A stretch of 64,000 nt of DNA from Sternotherus odoratus (lineage: Eukaryota; Chordata; Testudines; Kinosternidae), in NCBI GenBank assembly GCA_032164245.1, contig JAVMKO010000003.1, forward strand, positions 67,030,390-67,094,389, given 5' to 3'. The notes beneath the pieces were generated by a model. That model was not told the DNA's origin, ran no database searches, and saw nothing but the letters and a program-made list of their open reading frames with translations. This document shows, piece after piece, positions 48,871 through 61,499 of this stretch. Position 1 is the stretch's first letter. Each line of letters starts with the position of its first letter. The position numbers and the translations under genes were made by a program.

Positions 48871-49380
48871 GACCCACACGTCTTGAACCTGGGTTCACAG
48901 GAGCATCCACACTTCAACCCACCACTTGGCAGCCTGCTGACAACTGCTGACTCAGAATCCATGAAGCCAAATCCCAGTTTGCAGTTCCACTCCTGACATC
49001 CTATTGGCAGAGTCCAAGGGAAGCCAGTTTGGCCCACTGGCCCCACTTAAGCTTTCAGCAGGAACAGGAAGCTGTCCAAACAACTGGGATCCACCGTGCT
49101 CTGGACTTTGTATCTTTTGTCTCCTGCTCCCTCGGCTTACCTTCCTGGCATCCTGAGCTGGCTTGGCTCCTGATCTCTGACTTGTGGTTCTGATCTCTGA
49201 TTTGTCTCCTACTTCTAACCACCTGGTATCCTGACCCGGCCTGACCCTTGTTACCTACTTGTGATTCTGATCTCCAATTTGTCTCCTGCTTCTGACCCTG
49301 GTATCCTGACCCAGCTGACTCTCAATTCCTGACTGTGGATGCTAGGTCTAGGTCTGGCTGCCCATGACTCAGCCTTGATA
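48871..49380. repeat. CT-rich insert in DIRS relic (LTR-like)
   Basis: Interrupts the DIRS reading. It contains imperfect tandem copies of a CTGACTTGTGGTTCTGATCTC / TTGTCTCCTGCTTCTGACC motif between about 49165 and 49320. Borders and target duplication were not resolved. Confidence 0.5.
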
Positions 49381-49850
49381 GTTAGATCTTTAGACTTCTT
49401 TAATACAGTGGAGGAGCCATATTCGACTCTGTTACATAAGTATCAAAGGCAATATCCTCCTTCATCTCTCACTTCATCACAGAAGAACATATCATTGCCA
49501 TTAACATTACACTCCACAACACCAGCTACAACAGAGGAAGAAATTTAAACCTTGCAATAATAAACTAAATATTCTATCGTCTTCATCTGAGGTTCCAAAG
49601 AGACATCAGGTTTGACATAAGAACATGGAGCTTCAAGCCAGTCCACTTGCACGTTATCTATCACAGTTGTCCCATTTTTATTACCAATGGGTGTTAATAT
49701 TGGACAGATGGATTTTAGAAGGTATTTCCTGCAAGTTACACAATTCAGAAATTTCCCTCCTCCTCTCCGATCCCCCAGCAACTCACCTATTTAATATTTG
49801 GGCAGAGATCAGTCATTTTGATTTGTTGATGTGGACTTTGGGTATATAGG
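49381..49850 (+). mobile_element. DIRS-type retrotransposon relic, start of reverse transcriptase
   Basis: The frame 49625-49849 includes LARYLSQLSHFYYQWVLILD and RWILEGISCKLHN, the 'L..F...W..I..D.WVL..I..GY.L.F' block that opens the DIRS reverse transcriptase. Homology stops near 49850. Inactive. Confidence 0.65.
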
Positions 49851-50242
49851 AGCATAATGGTTTCAAACACACAGATCTTGCCAGACTCTGCCCCCACTCA
49901 GGCATAACAGAACTGTCCTGCAAAGATCTACCTAAAATCTAAGTGGTGCTGCCTTTGTGAGGCTCATTTACAAGCTCTACAGAGGCTGAACTATGTCCTG
50001 CCTATGGCCAGTCTAATAGGGCATGAGGCTCAGTCAGGTACGTCAAGTCTCCACCCTGTCTCAAGAAGCCATCATTCCAATGCAGAAAATACCAGGCCTG
50101 AGCTTTCAAGGAGAGGAACTAAAGACGAAGTGGATGCTACACACCCAGCTCAGAGGTAAGTCCTGCAACAGACCTGGATTGCAGTGGGAAAAAGCCCTGA
50201 AAGGATCCAGAGTCGTTCTCCGTCCCCATCCCCAGATATGTC

Positions 50243-50322
50243 AGATATGGGATGTCTCAGGTTCTGTCTTCATCAACCCCTTGATATGATTTGTGATGGG
50301 CAGTGGATTCTAACATAGTGGC
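50243..50322 (+). repeat. Dispersed direct repeat, copy 1
   Basis: An 80-bp segment with TCTCAGGTTCTGTCTTCA and TTGTGATGGGCAGTGGATTC recurs at 51830-51908 with a few mismatches. Confidence 0.85.
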
Positions 50323-51829
50323 TAATCCCTGCAGAAAGAAGCAGGGTTCTTAGCCAGCTCCCCTTCCTCCTGCTATGAATCGGGGAATTCTCAGAGCACT
50401 CAGGAGTAAGTCCTGCAAACCCGAGTCTCCCAAAAACGCAAATGCAAACATTGCCCTCCTAAGGCAGTAATTAATATTGTTAATGAACAAGTGGAGTGAA
50501 AATTAGGAGTTAAACCCCTTTTCCTTTGCCTTCTCTCCCTAGGAAATGTTTGCTAGAGCTTTTCTCCCATACAGTCTCTTTCTGAGGATTTATCTACCCT
50601 GCAGTTAGAAACCTGGGGGCTGGCCCATGCTAGCTAACTTGGGCTAAGGGACTGTTTTATTGTGGTGCGGATGTTCCGGCTCAAGCTGCCGCTCGAGTTC
50701 TGGGACCCTCCCACCTTGCAGTACCCTCCAGCCCCGGCTCCAGCCTGAGTCCAAACATTTACACCGCAAGGCTGAGCCCCAGGAACAAGAGTCAGCGGAG
50801 ATGGGCCAGCCAGAGGCTTTTAATTACAGTGCAAACATTCACTGAGTGCTCTGTAAAGGGTCTCGGAGAGCAGCAGATTGGGAATTATGCCTTCTGATCG
50901 TCAGCCATAACCCCTTGCTCTGCCATGGAGAGGAGCTCAGGCTGAAAAAGGCAGGAAAGGGATTTCTCTCCATCCCCCTCTGTGCCCCAGGCTGGCTCCA
51001 TGTTAAAGCCTTGGAAGCACTTTGGGAATCTGTGATCAGAACAGAGTCATCTGAGGATTCCACTCGCCAGGAAGCTTCACATTCATGGGGTTACAGAAGG
51101 GTGAGGAGAAATCCCTTCCCATGTTCACAATGATCCCGATTTACTGAATAAAGCCCCAAGTGTACCAGGTTGCTCCTACAGTACATCCTTGGGTTCCATC
51201 TGGCTGCAGGAACAGGCATGAAGCCTTTCAGACTCCCAGGGACATCTAGCAAGCTACTTCCACAATTGAGGTAGGTGTACTGATACCCTCTGTTGGGTGG
51301 TCCCCAGGCAGGATGAATAGTGTACTACCTCTCCTCTGTGAACAGCCAAGGGAAGAACTACCACATGTCTTTAAAAAAAACAAAAACAACAACCGACAAA
51401 CCATAAAGGATTTTTCCAGGGTAGAATGCAAGTCAGTGGCTTGCAAGAAACTCGTTGATAAAATATCTTCCCTTTCAGATATAGTTAGATACATGTTTTT
51501 CCCATTAATGCCTTGTTCGAGGGCATCATAAGATTCAAATGAGGGCATCTGATTAAACCAAATGTTAAACAAAAATGGTTTATATAAACCAAAGAAATTT
51601 CAAACTATTTTGGAGCCTGAGATTGGTGCAGCAGTAGCTCCACTAGTGGAAGACAGTCATACTCTCAGAAAGGGGTTTCCTTCCAAAATTCCCCATAGTC
51701 AATGAGAGGGATGACACACTGAACAGCCATTTCAAAGTCTCAGCTATAGCCTTTCAGGTTTTCATAGATTTAGTAATGAATTTGTGGCAAAAAAAGTGGC
51801 TCATTATCTGGAGTCATGGTCCTTGCTGG

Positions 51830-51908
51830 GAGTGGGACGTCTCAGGTTCTGTCTTCAGCAAACCCTTGTTATGATTTGTGATGGGCAGTGGATTCTAACT
51901 TAGTGGCT
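51830..51908 (+). repeat. Dispersed direct repeat, copy 2
   Basis: Second copy of the segment at 50243-50322, same orientation, 1.59 kb apart. The spacer (50323-51829) has no recognised genes. Further sequence to about 52600 may be more DIRS-like debris. Confidence 0.85.
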
Positions 51909-53221
51909 ATGGGGGAAGCCATGTTATATCCCTAAATAGTCATCATTCATCCTAAACAGATATCTTGTGCATACAAATACATAGATGAGATACTATTGGG
52001 GCTGCAGGAGAATATAAGAAAAATTAATAGGGGAGTTTGCACTGTCAAAGCCAGCACAGCAATCCATTGCTTGCTACCAACACCAAGGGCATCCAAGAGG
52101 GACTGTTATCCTGGCCGAGGGAAAAATCTGGAAACCAAGCCCCAGCTCTGGCAGTGACATCTGGATCAGGATGGATCATGATACCTGCCAAAGCTTAACA
52201 CCTGGAACCAAAGAATAGAACCTTTGGTACTGACCAAGGCTATATGAACAGAGCCTCGAACACAATGTTACCACTGCACTCTCATAAGGAAGTGCCACTC
52301 TCTAAAAGCCTCCCTACACCTGCTCTGGGGGTGCACAGAGAGAAGACTCTGCTTCCCCCAAATGTGGACTCTGGGTGGTATTTTTATCCTATGGCTCTGC
52401 AGTCTCTAATCCTAGCAGAACTGATACTCATGAAAGAGATTTCCACACCGATGCTCCAGAAGGACTATGAAAGGAGAGGTCAAAGATGTTAACCCACATA
52501 ACTCTGTCCACTGTGCAACATTCAACAGCTTTGATCAAGGTTTGAGGTTTGGTACACAGAGACATCAGTCTGCTTAGTGCCAGGGCAAAAACACCATTAA
52601 AAATCCTTTTAACCTTTTATTAAAGCTACTGGAAGAGAAGTAAAAACAGTTAAAACATTTCAAATGGAAGACTTATTTTAACATCCCCTTTTCCCTTTTG
52701 CTTTGGAGAGAGTCTTTAGCAGCAAAATAATAATAAAATAAAAATAGGGGGCGGACAGTCTGTTAGTAATAACTGTCCTTTTGGGTGGAAAGAGAAGAAG
52801 ATAGATGAGAGGGAGTGGAGCTGTTATTGCTTCTTTGAAAGTCTGATCCCATTTCCTAGAGGACAAAACAAATACAAAAGGGAAGAAAAAAGGACTGCAA
52901 AGACAGAAAATGCAGCTTATGTCCCTGGTATTGAGACTCAGTTTTAACCTCATTGATGGGGAAAATGCAGGTGTGGCACAGAATCTTATCAGCCCCTCTG
53001 GAATCTGGCAAACTTGTACCAGCATTGAACAGTTTAAGGCATTGCTTTAAGATGCCTCTTTCTGTGTGTAAGCTTACAGCAGTATTGCAAAATACTCAGT
53101 CTCAGCTGGTTAAACCAGATTCTTATTAGGTAGAAGGAGAAAAGAGAGAGAGAGAAGAAAAAAGGCCACCTGGATGTGGCCTAGTATTCTCGATAGGACT
53201 TGAGCAACCATCTGTTCTTTG

Positions 53222-54162
53222 GGTAACAAAATGGCAAATGAAATTTAATGTGGATAAATGTAAAGTAATGCACATTGGAAAAAATAACCCCAACTATACA
53301 TACAATATGATGGGGGCTAATTTAGCTACAACCAATCAGGAAAAAGACCTGGGAGTCATTGTGGATAGTTCTCTGAAGGCATCCACGCAGTGTGCAGCGG
53401 CAGTCAAAAAAGCAAACAGGATGTTAGGAATCATTAAAAAGGGGATAGAGAATAAGTCGGAGAATATCTTATTGCCCTTATACAAATCCATGGTGCGCCC
53501 ACATCTTGAATACTGCGTACAAATGTGGTCTCCTCATCTCAAAAAGGATATACTGGCACTAGAAAAGGTTCAGAGAAGGGCAACTAAAATGATTAGGGGT
53601 TTGGAACGGGTCCCATATGAAGAGAGATTAAGGAGGCTAGGACTTTTTAGCTTGGAAAAGAGGAGACTAAGGGGGGATATGATAGAGGTATATAAAATTA
53701 TGAGTGGAGTGGAGGAAGTGAATAAGGAAAAGTTATTTACTTGTTCCCAAAATAGAAGAACTAGGGGCCATTCAATGAAATTGGCGTGCAGCAGGTTTAA
53801 AACAAATAAAAGGAAGTTCTTCTTCACACAGCGCACAGTCAACCTGTGGAACTCCTTACCTGAGGAGGCTGTGAAGGCTAGGACTATAACAGGGTTTAAA
53901 AGAGAGCTGGATAAATTCATGGAGGCTAAGTCCATAAATGGCTATTAGCCGGGATGGGTAATGAATGGTGTCCCTAGCCTCTGTCTGTCAGAGGGGGGTG
54001 ATGGATGGCAGGAGAGAGATCGCTCGATCATACCTGTTAGGTTCACTCACTCCGGGGCACCTGGCATTGGCCACTGTCGGTAGACAGGATGCTGGGCTAG
54101 ATGGACCTTTGGTCTGACCCAGTATGGCCGTTCTTATGTTCTTATGTTCTTATGTTCTTATG
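53222..54162 (+). mobile_element. CR1 LINE, 5'-truncated, near-intact C-terminal reverse transcriptase
   Basis: A 236-residue frame (53238-53948) is uninterrupted to its natural stop. It starts MKFNVDKCKVMHIGKNN and includes [38 protein letters not shown] and LERVPYEERLRRLGLFSLEK, with a final NLWNSLPEEAV block. These lie after the catalytic FADD box, which is missing, so it cannot reverse-transcribe. A CR1 3'UTR follows and ends in four TTCTTATG octamers (54131-54162). It is the youngest-looking CR1 in the window. Confidence 0.96.
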
Positions 54163-54530
54163 GGTATATAAATGCCAGCCCTAAGGAGAAAATATAACAA
54201 GCAGCCCGACAAACCAAGGCCATTACCACCACAACCCTTTTACTGTCAAAAGACATCAAGAAAGGGGCAGAAGGTGCGAAAAACTAAACACAATGCTCCT
54301 CCTCAGGCAAGGAGTTCCACAGGTTCCTTCACAACCTCCTCAGACAAGGAGTTCCACAGGTTAGTTTGGTGACCACCTATCACTTCTTTCTCACAACTGG
54401 AGTATGATAATGGACAAGCTCCTCAGGGGTAACATGGAGATATTTTTCTGTTTCAAAGGGCTGTTATGAGATTAAATTAATTGAACATTTGTAAGGTGTA
54501 CAGAAATGACCAGGATGGGTATGCATACAG

Positions 54531-54664
54531 GGTAAAGCCCTTATTCAGCAGAGAACATGAACACGTTTGCCATTCAGAACAGCCCTTTGCTTATTGACTT
54601 CCAGGGGGCTTTAGCACATGCTTAAAGTTAAGCACATGCTTGTGCTTTGCTGAATCAGGGCCTG
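54531..54664. repeat. Palindromic 'AAGCA' amniote repeat
   Basis: The left end CCCTTATTCAGCAGAG and the right end CTTTGCTGAATCAGGGCC are inverted relative to each other. The right half reads TTAGCACATGCTTAAAGTTA. Probably a small old DNA transposon; no target duplication was defined. Confidence 0.55.
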
Positions 54665-56506
54665 AAAGCCTGTAAATAAACAGAAGCAAATCAAGCCCTC
54701 CAGTGTCAAATTCACTGCTGGTTGCCCCATTGGTAAAGCCAGAGCCTAAAATCAGTGTGTTCCAAACTATTCTATACAGATTTCACACTGCCCTCCCTAG
54801 CCCCTTCCGAAAGTGAATTAAGTGATCTGACTAACTCTTTCATTCTCTCTCCTGGGAAATTTATGTGTGAAGAGGAGTGTTTGGTGTTAGGAGGGTGGGC
54901 AGTTTGTATGTACATACACAGTTTGTCAGGGAAGCCAAGGTGAAGGAAGTGCATCTTGCAATTTAAGCAGAAAGTGGTGAGGATTGTGTTTATCATTAAC
55001 TCCTGTAGGACTTTTTGCCACAGTCTTGGGCTGTCCCTCAAGAAAGCTCTGTCAGCTTCACGGACAAGACCAGCTCAGACCAACTACCAAACCAGCAAGA
55101 AATTTAAATGATTAAAGCCTGGCACCCAACAAAGGGTCATATTTACAGTGAGATCCTACCCCATGCTCTCACTCTGAGTATTACTTGGTTTAGCATTTAC
55201 GTTTTCCTTCACCAAAAAATTACAAATGGGAGGACAATTCACTGAAGATGGCAATGTCATGCACTCTGCATCAATAGTAGCATGATTTTTACGTGGCTAT
55301 AAATATCACTCTATTTGGTGGAATAGCAGTCGTTCTGAATCTGATCAATCAATATCGAGAAAGTAGAAGATCTCAAAAGTAGAGGCTGTACTGGAACAGA
55401 TGGAATGCGATTGAATCCTCTATGCATCAGTCTTTCCTGTTTGTTCAGACAGTCTAATGAGATGAAAGCTGTAATCCATATGAGTAGTCTTTGAAGATCA
55501 CAGGGGAGCAAATGCATATTGCCATAATTTATTCATGAATAAAAGATCATAGTATACAATTGCAAATCTTCAGTAATCGTATTGTTCTCAATTCCATATA
55601 CTTGACTGAAAACGTTAAAATATTAATCTGTCTTCTAGAATCTAGCAAAAGATTTAAATTAGAAAAGGCATGAAAAGCAATGACATTTTAGAATTATTAG
55701 ATTGTCTTTGAGGAACATTACATCTTTGTTACCTTACCTCACCAAGGTTTAAATATAACCTAACATTTAAATTCCATTTTCTAAATACGTAAATCTAGGA
55801 AGATTGAAGAGATGAAATAACAAAGGAGTGACAGACAACTATTTTCTGGCATTCGCTACCTGACAAAGGGTCAGGGTTACAAAAGATTAAGAGCCAGTTA
55901 CATGAAAAGGGTAAGTATCTGCAGACCTATTTGGGAAGCATAGTTTGTGCATTGCAAATATCCACTGTTCTTTTACATAGCTTTACAAAGTTTAAGTCAG
56001 ATCCTCTTGCCTGACTTTCTGAATATCACAGGCCAATAAATGTTGCCCAATTTACCCCTATGTTGAGCCCCATAACATGGGCTACACATAAAGCATTTCT
56101 AGCCTTGTGAGACTAAATTGTTGTCTTAAGTCCTCAGCAGACTAAACTGCCACAAGCAGAGAACCGGAGAGACACTGGGATGTCACCGTGCCTTGCGGTC
56201 CCTGCAATGGCAGGGAATTGATTGGGTGAGACATTCCCAGATGATCCTAGCAGGTGATGCACTTTCCCCCAGATCTGGCAATCAATATGACTCTGAGCAT
56301 AAAAGCAAGAAACTCCGGAAAAACCTGTGCAAGAGTGGATCCTCTGTACCACCGCAAAGCACTGGGCCACCAAATCCCCTGCAGACGACTAGCTGAAGGC
56401 CTGAAGTTTGAGGTTTATTATAGTCACCTTAATGCAGAGTTCCCAGTCTGAGCATGTTGAGGCCAATGCAGGCAATCCTGTTCTCCCCGTGGCCCATGAA
56501 GGAAGG
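54665..56506. other. Intergenic, nothing recognised
   Basis: AT-rich sequence with chance frames only. Confidence 0.45.
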
Positions 56507-57223
56507 TGTAACAGGGCGATGACTCACCAGCATGGTGCCTCCTGCTGGTCATCTCAGAAATTGGTGCTCCAAAGCTGGAACGTGCTCTTGGAAAGCCAGC
56601 GTCTCGCCTGCTGCTGGCCCCGTATCCCTCCCGGACCCCAGTGCCCCTTTTCTGTGAGGTGCTGCCCCCTGGCAGTGCCCCTTTATCTCAGGTTTCTTCC
56701 CACTGCAGTAACCCACAGATCTGGGTCTCCCATCCTAGGGGAACCCCCAACCCTCTATCCCCACCTTGCCTAAGTGGCTACTGCCAGTCCCCATCTTGCC
56801 CCCGCTCACTGGGGCCTGACTGCAGTCTGTAAACCACTCATCACTGTAAGGGGCATTTGGACCAGCTGCCTCTGTCTAACCCCAGGCTGCACCTTTGCAA
56901 CCCCAGTACCTGTTTAGGGCCTGCAGGGGTTTAGGGCTTGGGAGAGGGGTTTACAGGAGGGAGCTCCCCAGCTTCTCTTGCCCTATTCACCAGCCCTGCT
57001 CTGCTTTAGGTACTTTGATCTCAGACAGCTAGGTCCTCTCTCTACAGCTAGAGAGATACTCCTCCAGTTCCTGGTTGACGGCCCTTTTATAGGCCAGCTG
57101 TGACCTATGTGTGGTGTGGTCCCAGCTCCCGCTGCTTCTCCAATCAGCCTTTCCCAGCTACAGCCCTCTCCAGGATTGTTATTAACCGCTTCAGGGCTGG
57201 AGCAGGGTGATCACCACACTACA
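56507..57223 (-). mobile_element. Solo ERV LTR, family C (minus strand)
   Basis: Read on the minus strand it begins TGTAGTGTGGTGATCACC and ends CGCCCTGTTACA. A strong TATA box (TATAAAAG, + strand 57084-57091) lies at a normal U3 position. Flanks are GAAGG and GAAAG, a possible 5-bp duplication with one mismatch. The 717-bp element has no internal viral region. Frames in it (56408-56773, 56641-56832) are not genes. Confidence 0.8.
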
Positions 57224-57244
57224 GAAAGGAATGACCAGGGGGAG

Positions 57245-58545
57245 TCATAGACTGCAAGGCCAGAAGGGACCACTATGATCATCCAGTTTGGCTCCACATG
57301 CACAGAGATTATAAAAGTTCTCCAAAACGCTGGATGAAAGTGTATCTTTTTAAAAGACAGCTAGTCTCACTTTAAAGACTCCAAGTAATGGTGAGTCCAC
57401 CGCCTCCCCTGGTGAACCGTTCAAATGTTTAATTACCCTCACTGCTAGAAAATTGTGTCTTATGTTGAGGTGAATTTATCCAACTTTAACTTCCAGCATT
57501 GGATCTTTTTATGCCTTCAGGAGGAAGATTGAAAAGCCTTCCCCACCCTGACTATCGGATCTTTCCTATGTGCTAAGTTCCTGTACAATGTAATTGAGTC
57601 ACCTTTCAATCCTTTCTTCAATAAGCTGAATAGGTTGAGCTCCTTAAGCTTCACCTCATAAGATTTGTTTTCCAGCTCCTGGATCATTTTTGTGACCTGC
57701 CTTTGAACTCTCTCCAATATTTCCACATGCTTCTTGAAGTGTAGACACCAGAATTGGACCTGCTGTTCTAGGAGCTTTCTTACCATAGCTGTGTATGGGG
57801 ACAAGACCACTTCCCATTTTTATATATCCAAGGATCTCATTAGTTCATCTTACCACGCTGAGAACTCATGCTGCACTGTCCATCTATGATGAACCCTAAG
57901 TCCTTCTCTTAGTTGCTACTCTCCAATACAGTCTCCCAACCTACAGGCATTTTGTGTTCCCAGATATATTGCCTTCTATTTGGCTATATTAAAATGCAAT
58001 TGTGGTGTTTAACGAGGTGATTCAGATCTTTCTATAATGCTTGCCTGTTAGCCTTATTTACTACCTCACTAGTCTTTGTGTCATCTGCAAACTTCACCAG
58101 CAAAGATTTTATAGCATTGTCTAGATTGTTGATAGAAATACTAAATAGCACTGGACCAAGAATTGATTCCTAGGAACCCTGCTAGAAATGGCCTCATGTG
58201 TTGATGTCTCCCCATTAATAACTGCAGTAGAGATCTGTCAGTGAGCCAATGTTTAATCTGTTTAATATGTGCCCTGTCAAATGCCTTGGAGAAATACAAG
58301 TGTATTATACCAACACTATTGCCTTTATCCACCGGCCCTGTAACCTTGTCAAAAAAATAACAGATTTGTTTGACAAGACCTAATTTCCATGAAACCATGT
58401 TGACTAGTATTAATTAGATATAATTTACAATTAAAGTCAGTATTTTGCAATGGCCTTGCTGAGACTTTGTTACCAGATATGACACAAATAATTTTGTCTC
58501 TAATTAACCAATCTGTTAACTCTTCAGATCCATACAATTTATTAT
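57245..58545 (-). mobile_element. CR1-like LINE, old fragment
   Basis: Minus-strand frames show CR1 blocks in degraded form. The frame 57517-57810 has LEQQVQFWCLHFKKHVEILE, then QRQVTKMIQELENKSYEVKL. The frame 58141-58398 has IIHLYFSKAFDRAHIKQIKH, the 'xLDFSKAFDxVxH' reverse transcriptase block. It is much more diverged than 53222-54162, and a CAAGGCCAGAAGGGACCA 3'-end block lies at 57257. Confidence 0.85.
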
Positions 58546-59164
58546 ATAGATTGTAACACAATAGTCAATGGTTTCATTTTGCAGCTGGTCTCATGTTTAA
58601 AAAGAAAATTAAAATAAAAAGCTGCTTTCCCAAGTACATGGATCAAAATATTTTTGGAATTTTGGACTGATTTTGTTCCAATGCCTCTGGACCTGCCACG
58701 CAAAGCAACGTGGAGACTCACATACTTTCTGATTTCTTTTAAAGACAACTTTCTTCCAGAGAAATTAACAAGTGCTGCAGTCACCTTCTCCGGTTCTCTT
58801 CAACCTTCCCTTCCAGATGGACAAATTTAGGTGGGCTTATTTCTTCATTTTTGTCAAAAAGTAGTTTACTTCACAGGAGTGCTGGTAAGCAACTGAGCTG
58901 TATTGCCTTTCCCTAATCACATGACATGGTTCAGAGTTACAAAAAAAACCCACATGTTAAGGGTCAATATCCATCAAATCCTTTGAATGTGGGGAAAGTG
59001 GTGGCTTGATGAATCAAGATGAAGAGGACATTCCAAGCAAAGAAGCCACTATTGAAAATAGCACAGAGATGAGACTGGAAGGAGGAGTTGAATAAGGCCT
59101 TGATTCTGGCATCATTGGTGGAGGAGAATGGGTGGTTGAACCTGATTAACAAAATGATCAAATA

Positions 59165-59240
59165 CAGTAGAACCTCAGAGTTACAAACACCTTGGGAATG
59201 GCTGTTTTGTTTTGTGAGTTAATGCATTTTCCCATGGAAG
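59165..59240. mobile_element. Left end of a TA-flanked DNA transposon
   Basis: Begins CAGTAGAACCTCAGAGTTAC after TA. No matching right terminus was found before 59500, so it is truncated. Confidence 0.5.
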
Positions 59241-60949
59241 AACAGTCCTGGACTCTCCTACTATGTCTTCACCCAACGTCCATCGAAGTACACAAGTCAA
59301 AGACAAAGGATATAACACATAATATTCTATGTATATTTTTTAAGTAACAAAGTATAATTACTACCTGAAAGGTGCACCTAATGGCAGTCTGTTTGCCAAA
59401 TGATGTTGCCTCCCTTAATTAAGGTTCTGAGAATGTTTCATAAGTACTGGAATGGGTTACCTAGGGAGGTGGTGGAGACATAGGTTCTATTCTCAACTCT
59501 GCTACTAGTCTTCTATATTAGTTCCTCTGTTTTGTTTCTTTGTGTTCCTGTTTCCTCTTTGCCTGTCTTGTCTCTTTAGACTGTAAACTATGTGGAGCAG
59601 AGACTATATGTTTGTGCATAAATGATCCACAATCTCAGGAAAAAACTCCAGGCACTACTAGTACTTTTATTTTTTGTGAGATTAATTGATTTTATTGCCG
59701 CTTTTATGTAAGGAACCAAGAACTGTATGACAGACAGAATCCTAGTACCTGTATATTATGATTATCACTGTGGTTGTATATGGAAGACCATCCTCAGTTT
59801 CTGAAGGCAGACATATAATTAATTTTGTTTATATTATTGTCAATTATTTCTGCTCTCTTAATCCCAGAATATATTCAGAAATTGATTTGTTGAATCTGGG
59901 AATGTTGTTACAAACTCACTTTCAAGAGTAAATACTGAGATCTCCGAATGGCATGACACACCTAAAATTAAACCCAAATTCCTGCCATTTTTTACTGCTT
60001 TCAGAGGTCATTTGTTGATCTCCATCAAGGTTTTGAAGGACAGGTGTCCACATCACAAATGATACTACATGGCCCCCTTTTCTTTAGTCCCAGCAGAAAG
60101 GCCAAGGATTGAATGTTCATGGGGATTAAGCTATTCCCTCATCCCTAAAGCTGGGTCCTCGGAGTCACTAATTTTATCAATCTCTCTTTCTCATTAATAG
60201 GATAAAATGTTTCAGGACAACATAAACCTGTGGGTAATCAGACAAATACATTTAACATAAAAGAGGGACAAATTTTAATATAACATCCATTGATTTTGTA
60301 TATTGATTAACACTGTTCACAGCCTTCACCTTTACATGTCTCTTCTAAGGCAGAAAGAACAAATGTTAGAAGAATAAGAGAGACAGATTCGTTCCCAGCT
60401 ATTCTCAGTTTCCAATACACAAAGAAGGCAACATATTTTACTTCATGCCGAGTCATGAAATATTTTTCAGTAGGAACCTGAGAACAGCTGAAAACAAATT
60501 CCATTAAAATGATAGGTGACATTGCCAAGCGCTCACGCTATGTCTAATAAGCTTATTGTGCTGGTGATATTTGACACCTTATTGTAAATGTTCCCTTCAA
60601 CATTCCAGTTTCCAAAGGTTGTTTGTCAATTATGAACTAATGGCCACATTTTGAAAAGTTCTGAGTTCCCACAAATCCCATTGACGTCAATTGGTCCATC
60701 AGGCATTCAGGACTGTCAAAACTCAAATATGAGCTCCTGATAAAAGACTTTTCTGGGGTCAGGAGTAGAAAAAGAATGGGAAGGTGCTTCAAAAGAAATA
60801 AGACTTGGAGGAAAGGCCTGGATTTCCTCTTGTGCTACTTTTCTGAATGCTACATTTAAATGTTTCTATTGGCTTAAGATTTTCTTTTCCTTTCCTGTTT
60901 GTTGAGTACTATTAAGCACTATTTCCCTGCCTGGCTGAAAAAACGAGCT

Positions 60950-61216
60950 AAGGGAAACCACCATAGAAGCATCAATACCACAGAGAAGGTAATTAATAAT
61001 TGGAACAACTGACCAATGGTCATGATGAATATTCCATCATTGAAAACTTTTAAATCAAAATTGGATGATTTCCTAAAAGACTAGCTCTAGTTCAAGTACA
61101 GCTATTGAACTTGAAGCAAGAAGTAATGTAGGGAAAGCCAATAGCCTGTGTTAAACTGGAGGTCAGACTAGTTTATTCCAATGGTTCCTTCGGGCCTTAA
61201 AAATCTATGAATTTAT
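60950..61216 (+). mobile_element. CR1-like LINE 3' end
   Basis: Ends with GGTCAGACTAGTTTATTCC, then CCTTCGGGCCTTAAAAATC and TATGAATTTAT, a typical CR1 3' end. Upstream lies the final-domain block (TAATTGGAACAACTGACCAA). No open frame. Confidence 0.75.
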
Positions 61217-61499
61217 AATGGGCTGTATAGAGTATTTAATCCTGTTCCTTATGTACTGACAGAGTATGCAGCTCCCCTTCCTACATGTAAATTACTGTCA
61301 ATGAAACAAGCTTTAAAAATGGTCCCTCAATAGATATCAGCTATCATCTTAAGTGTTGCTTGTCGCTTATCTGTGCTTTGAAGTGTCTGGTTCGTTCTGA
61401 GTGACCCAGGCTCTCTCAAAAACTGGCCATTCAGATTCTTCAAACAAAAAAATCTACTTTGCATTTTCATTAAGCTGAATCAGAGAGCTAAGGACAAAA

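Noticed and set aside
51246..53025. Minus-strand frames of 108 and 115 residues
   Set aside because: No recognised motif, low-complexity content, and no splice or promoter context.
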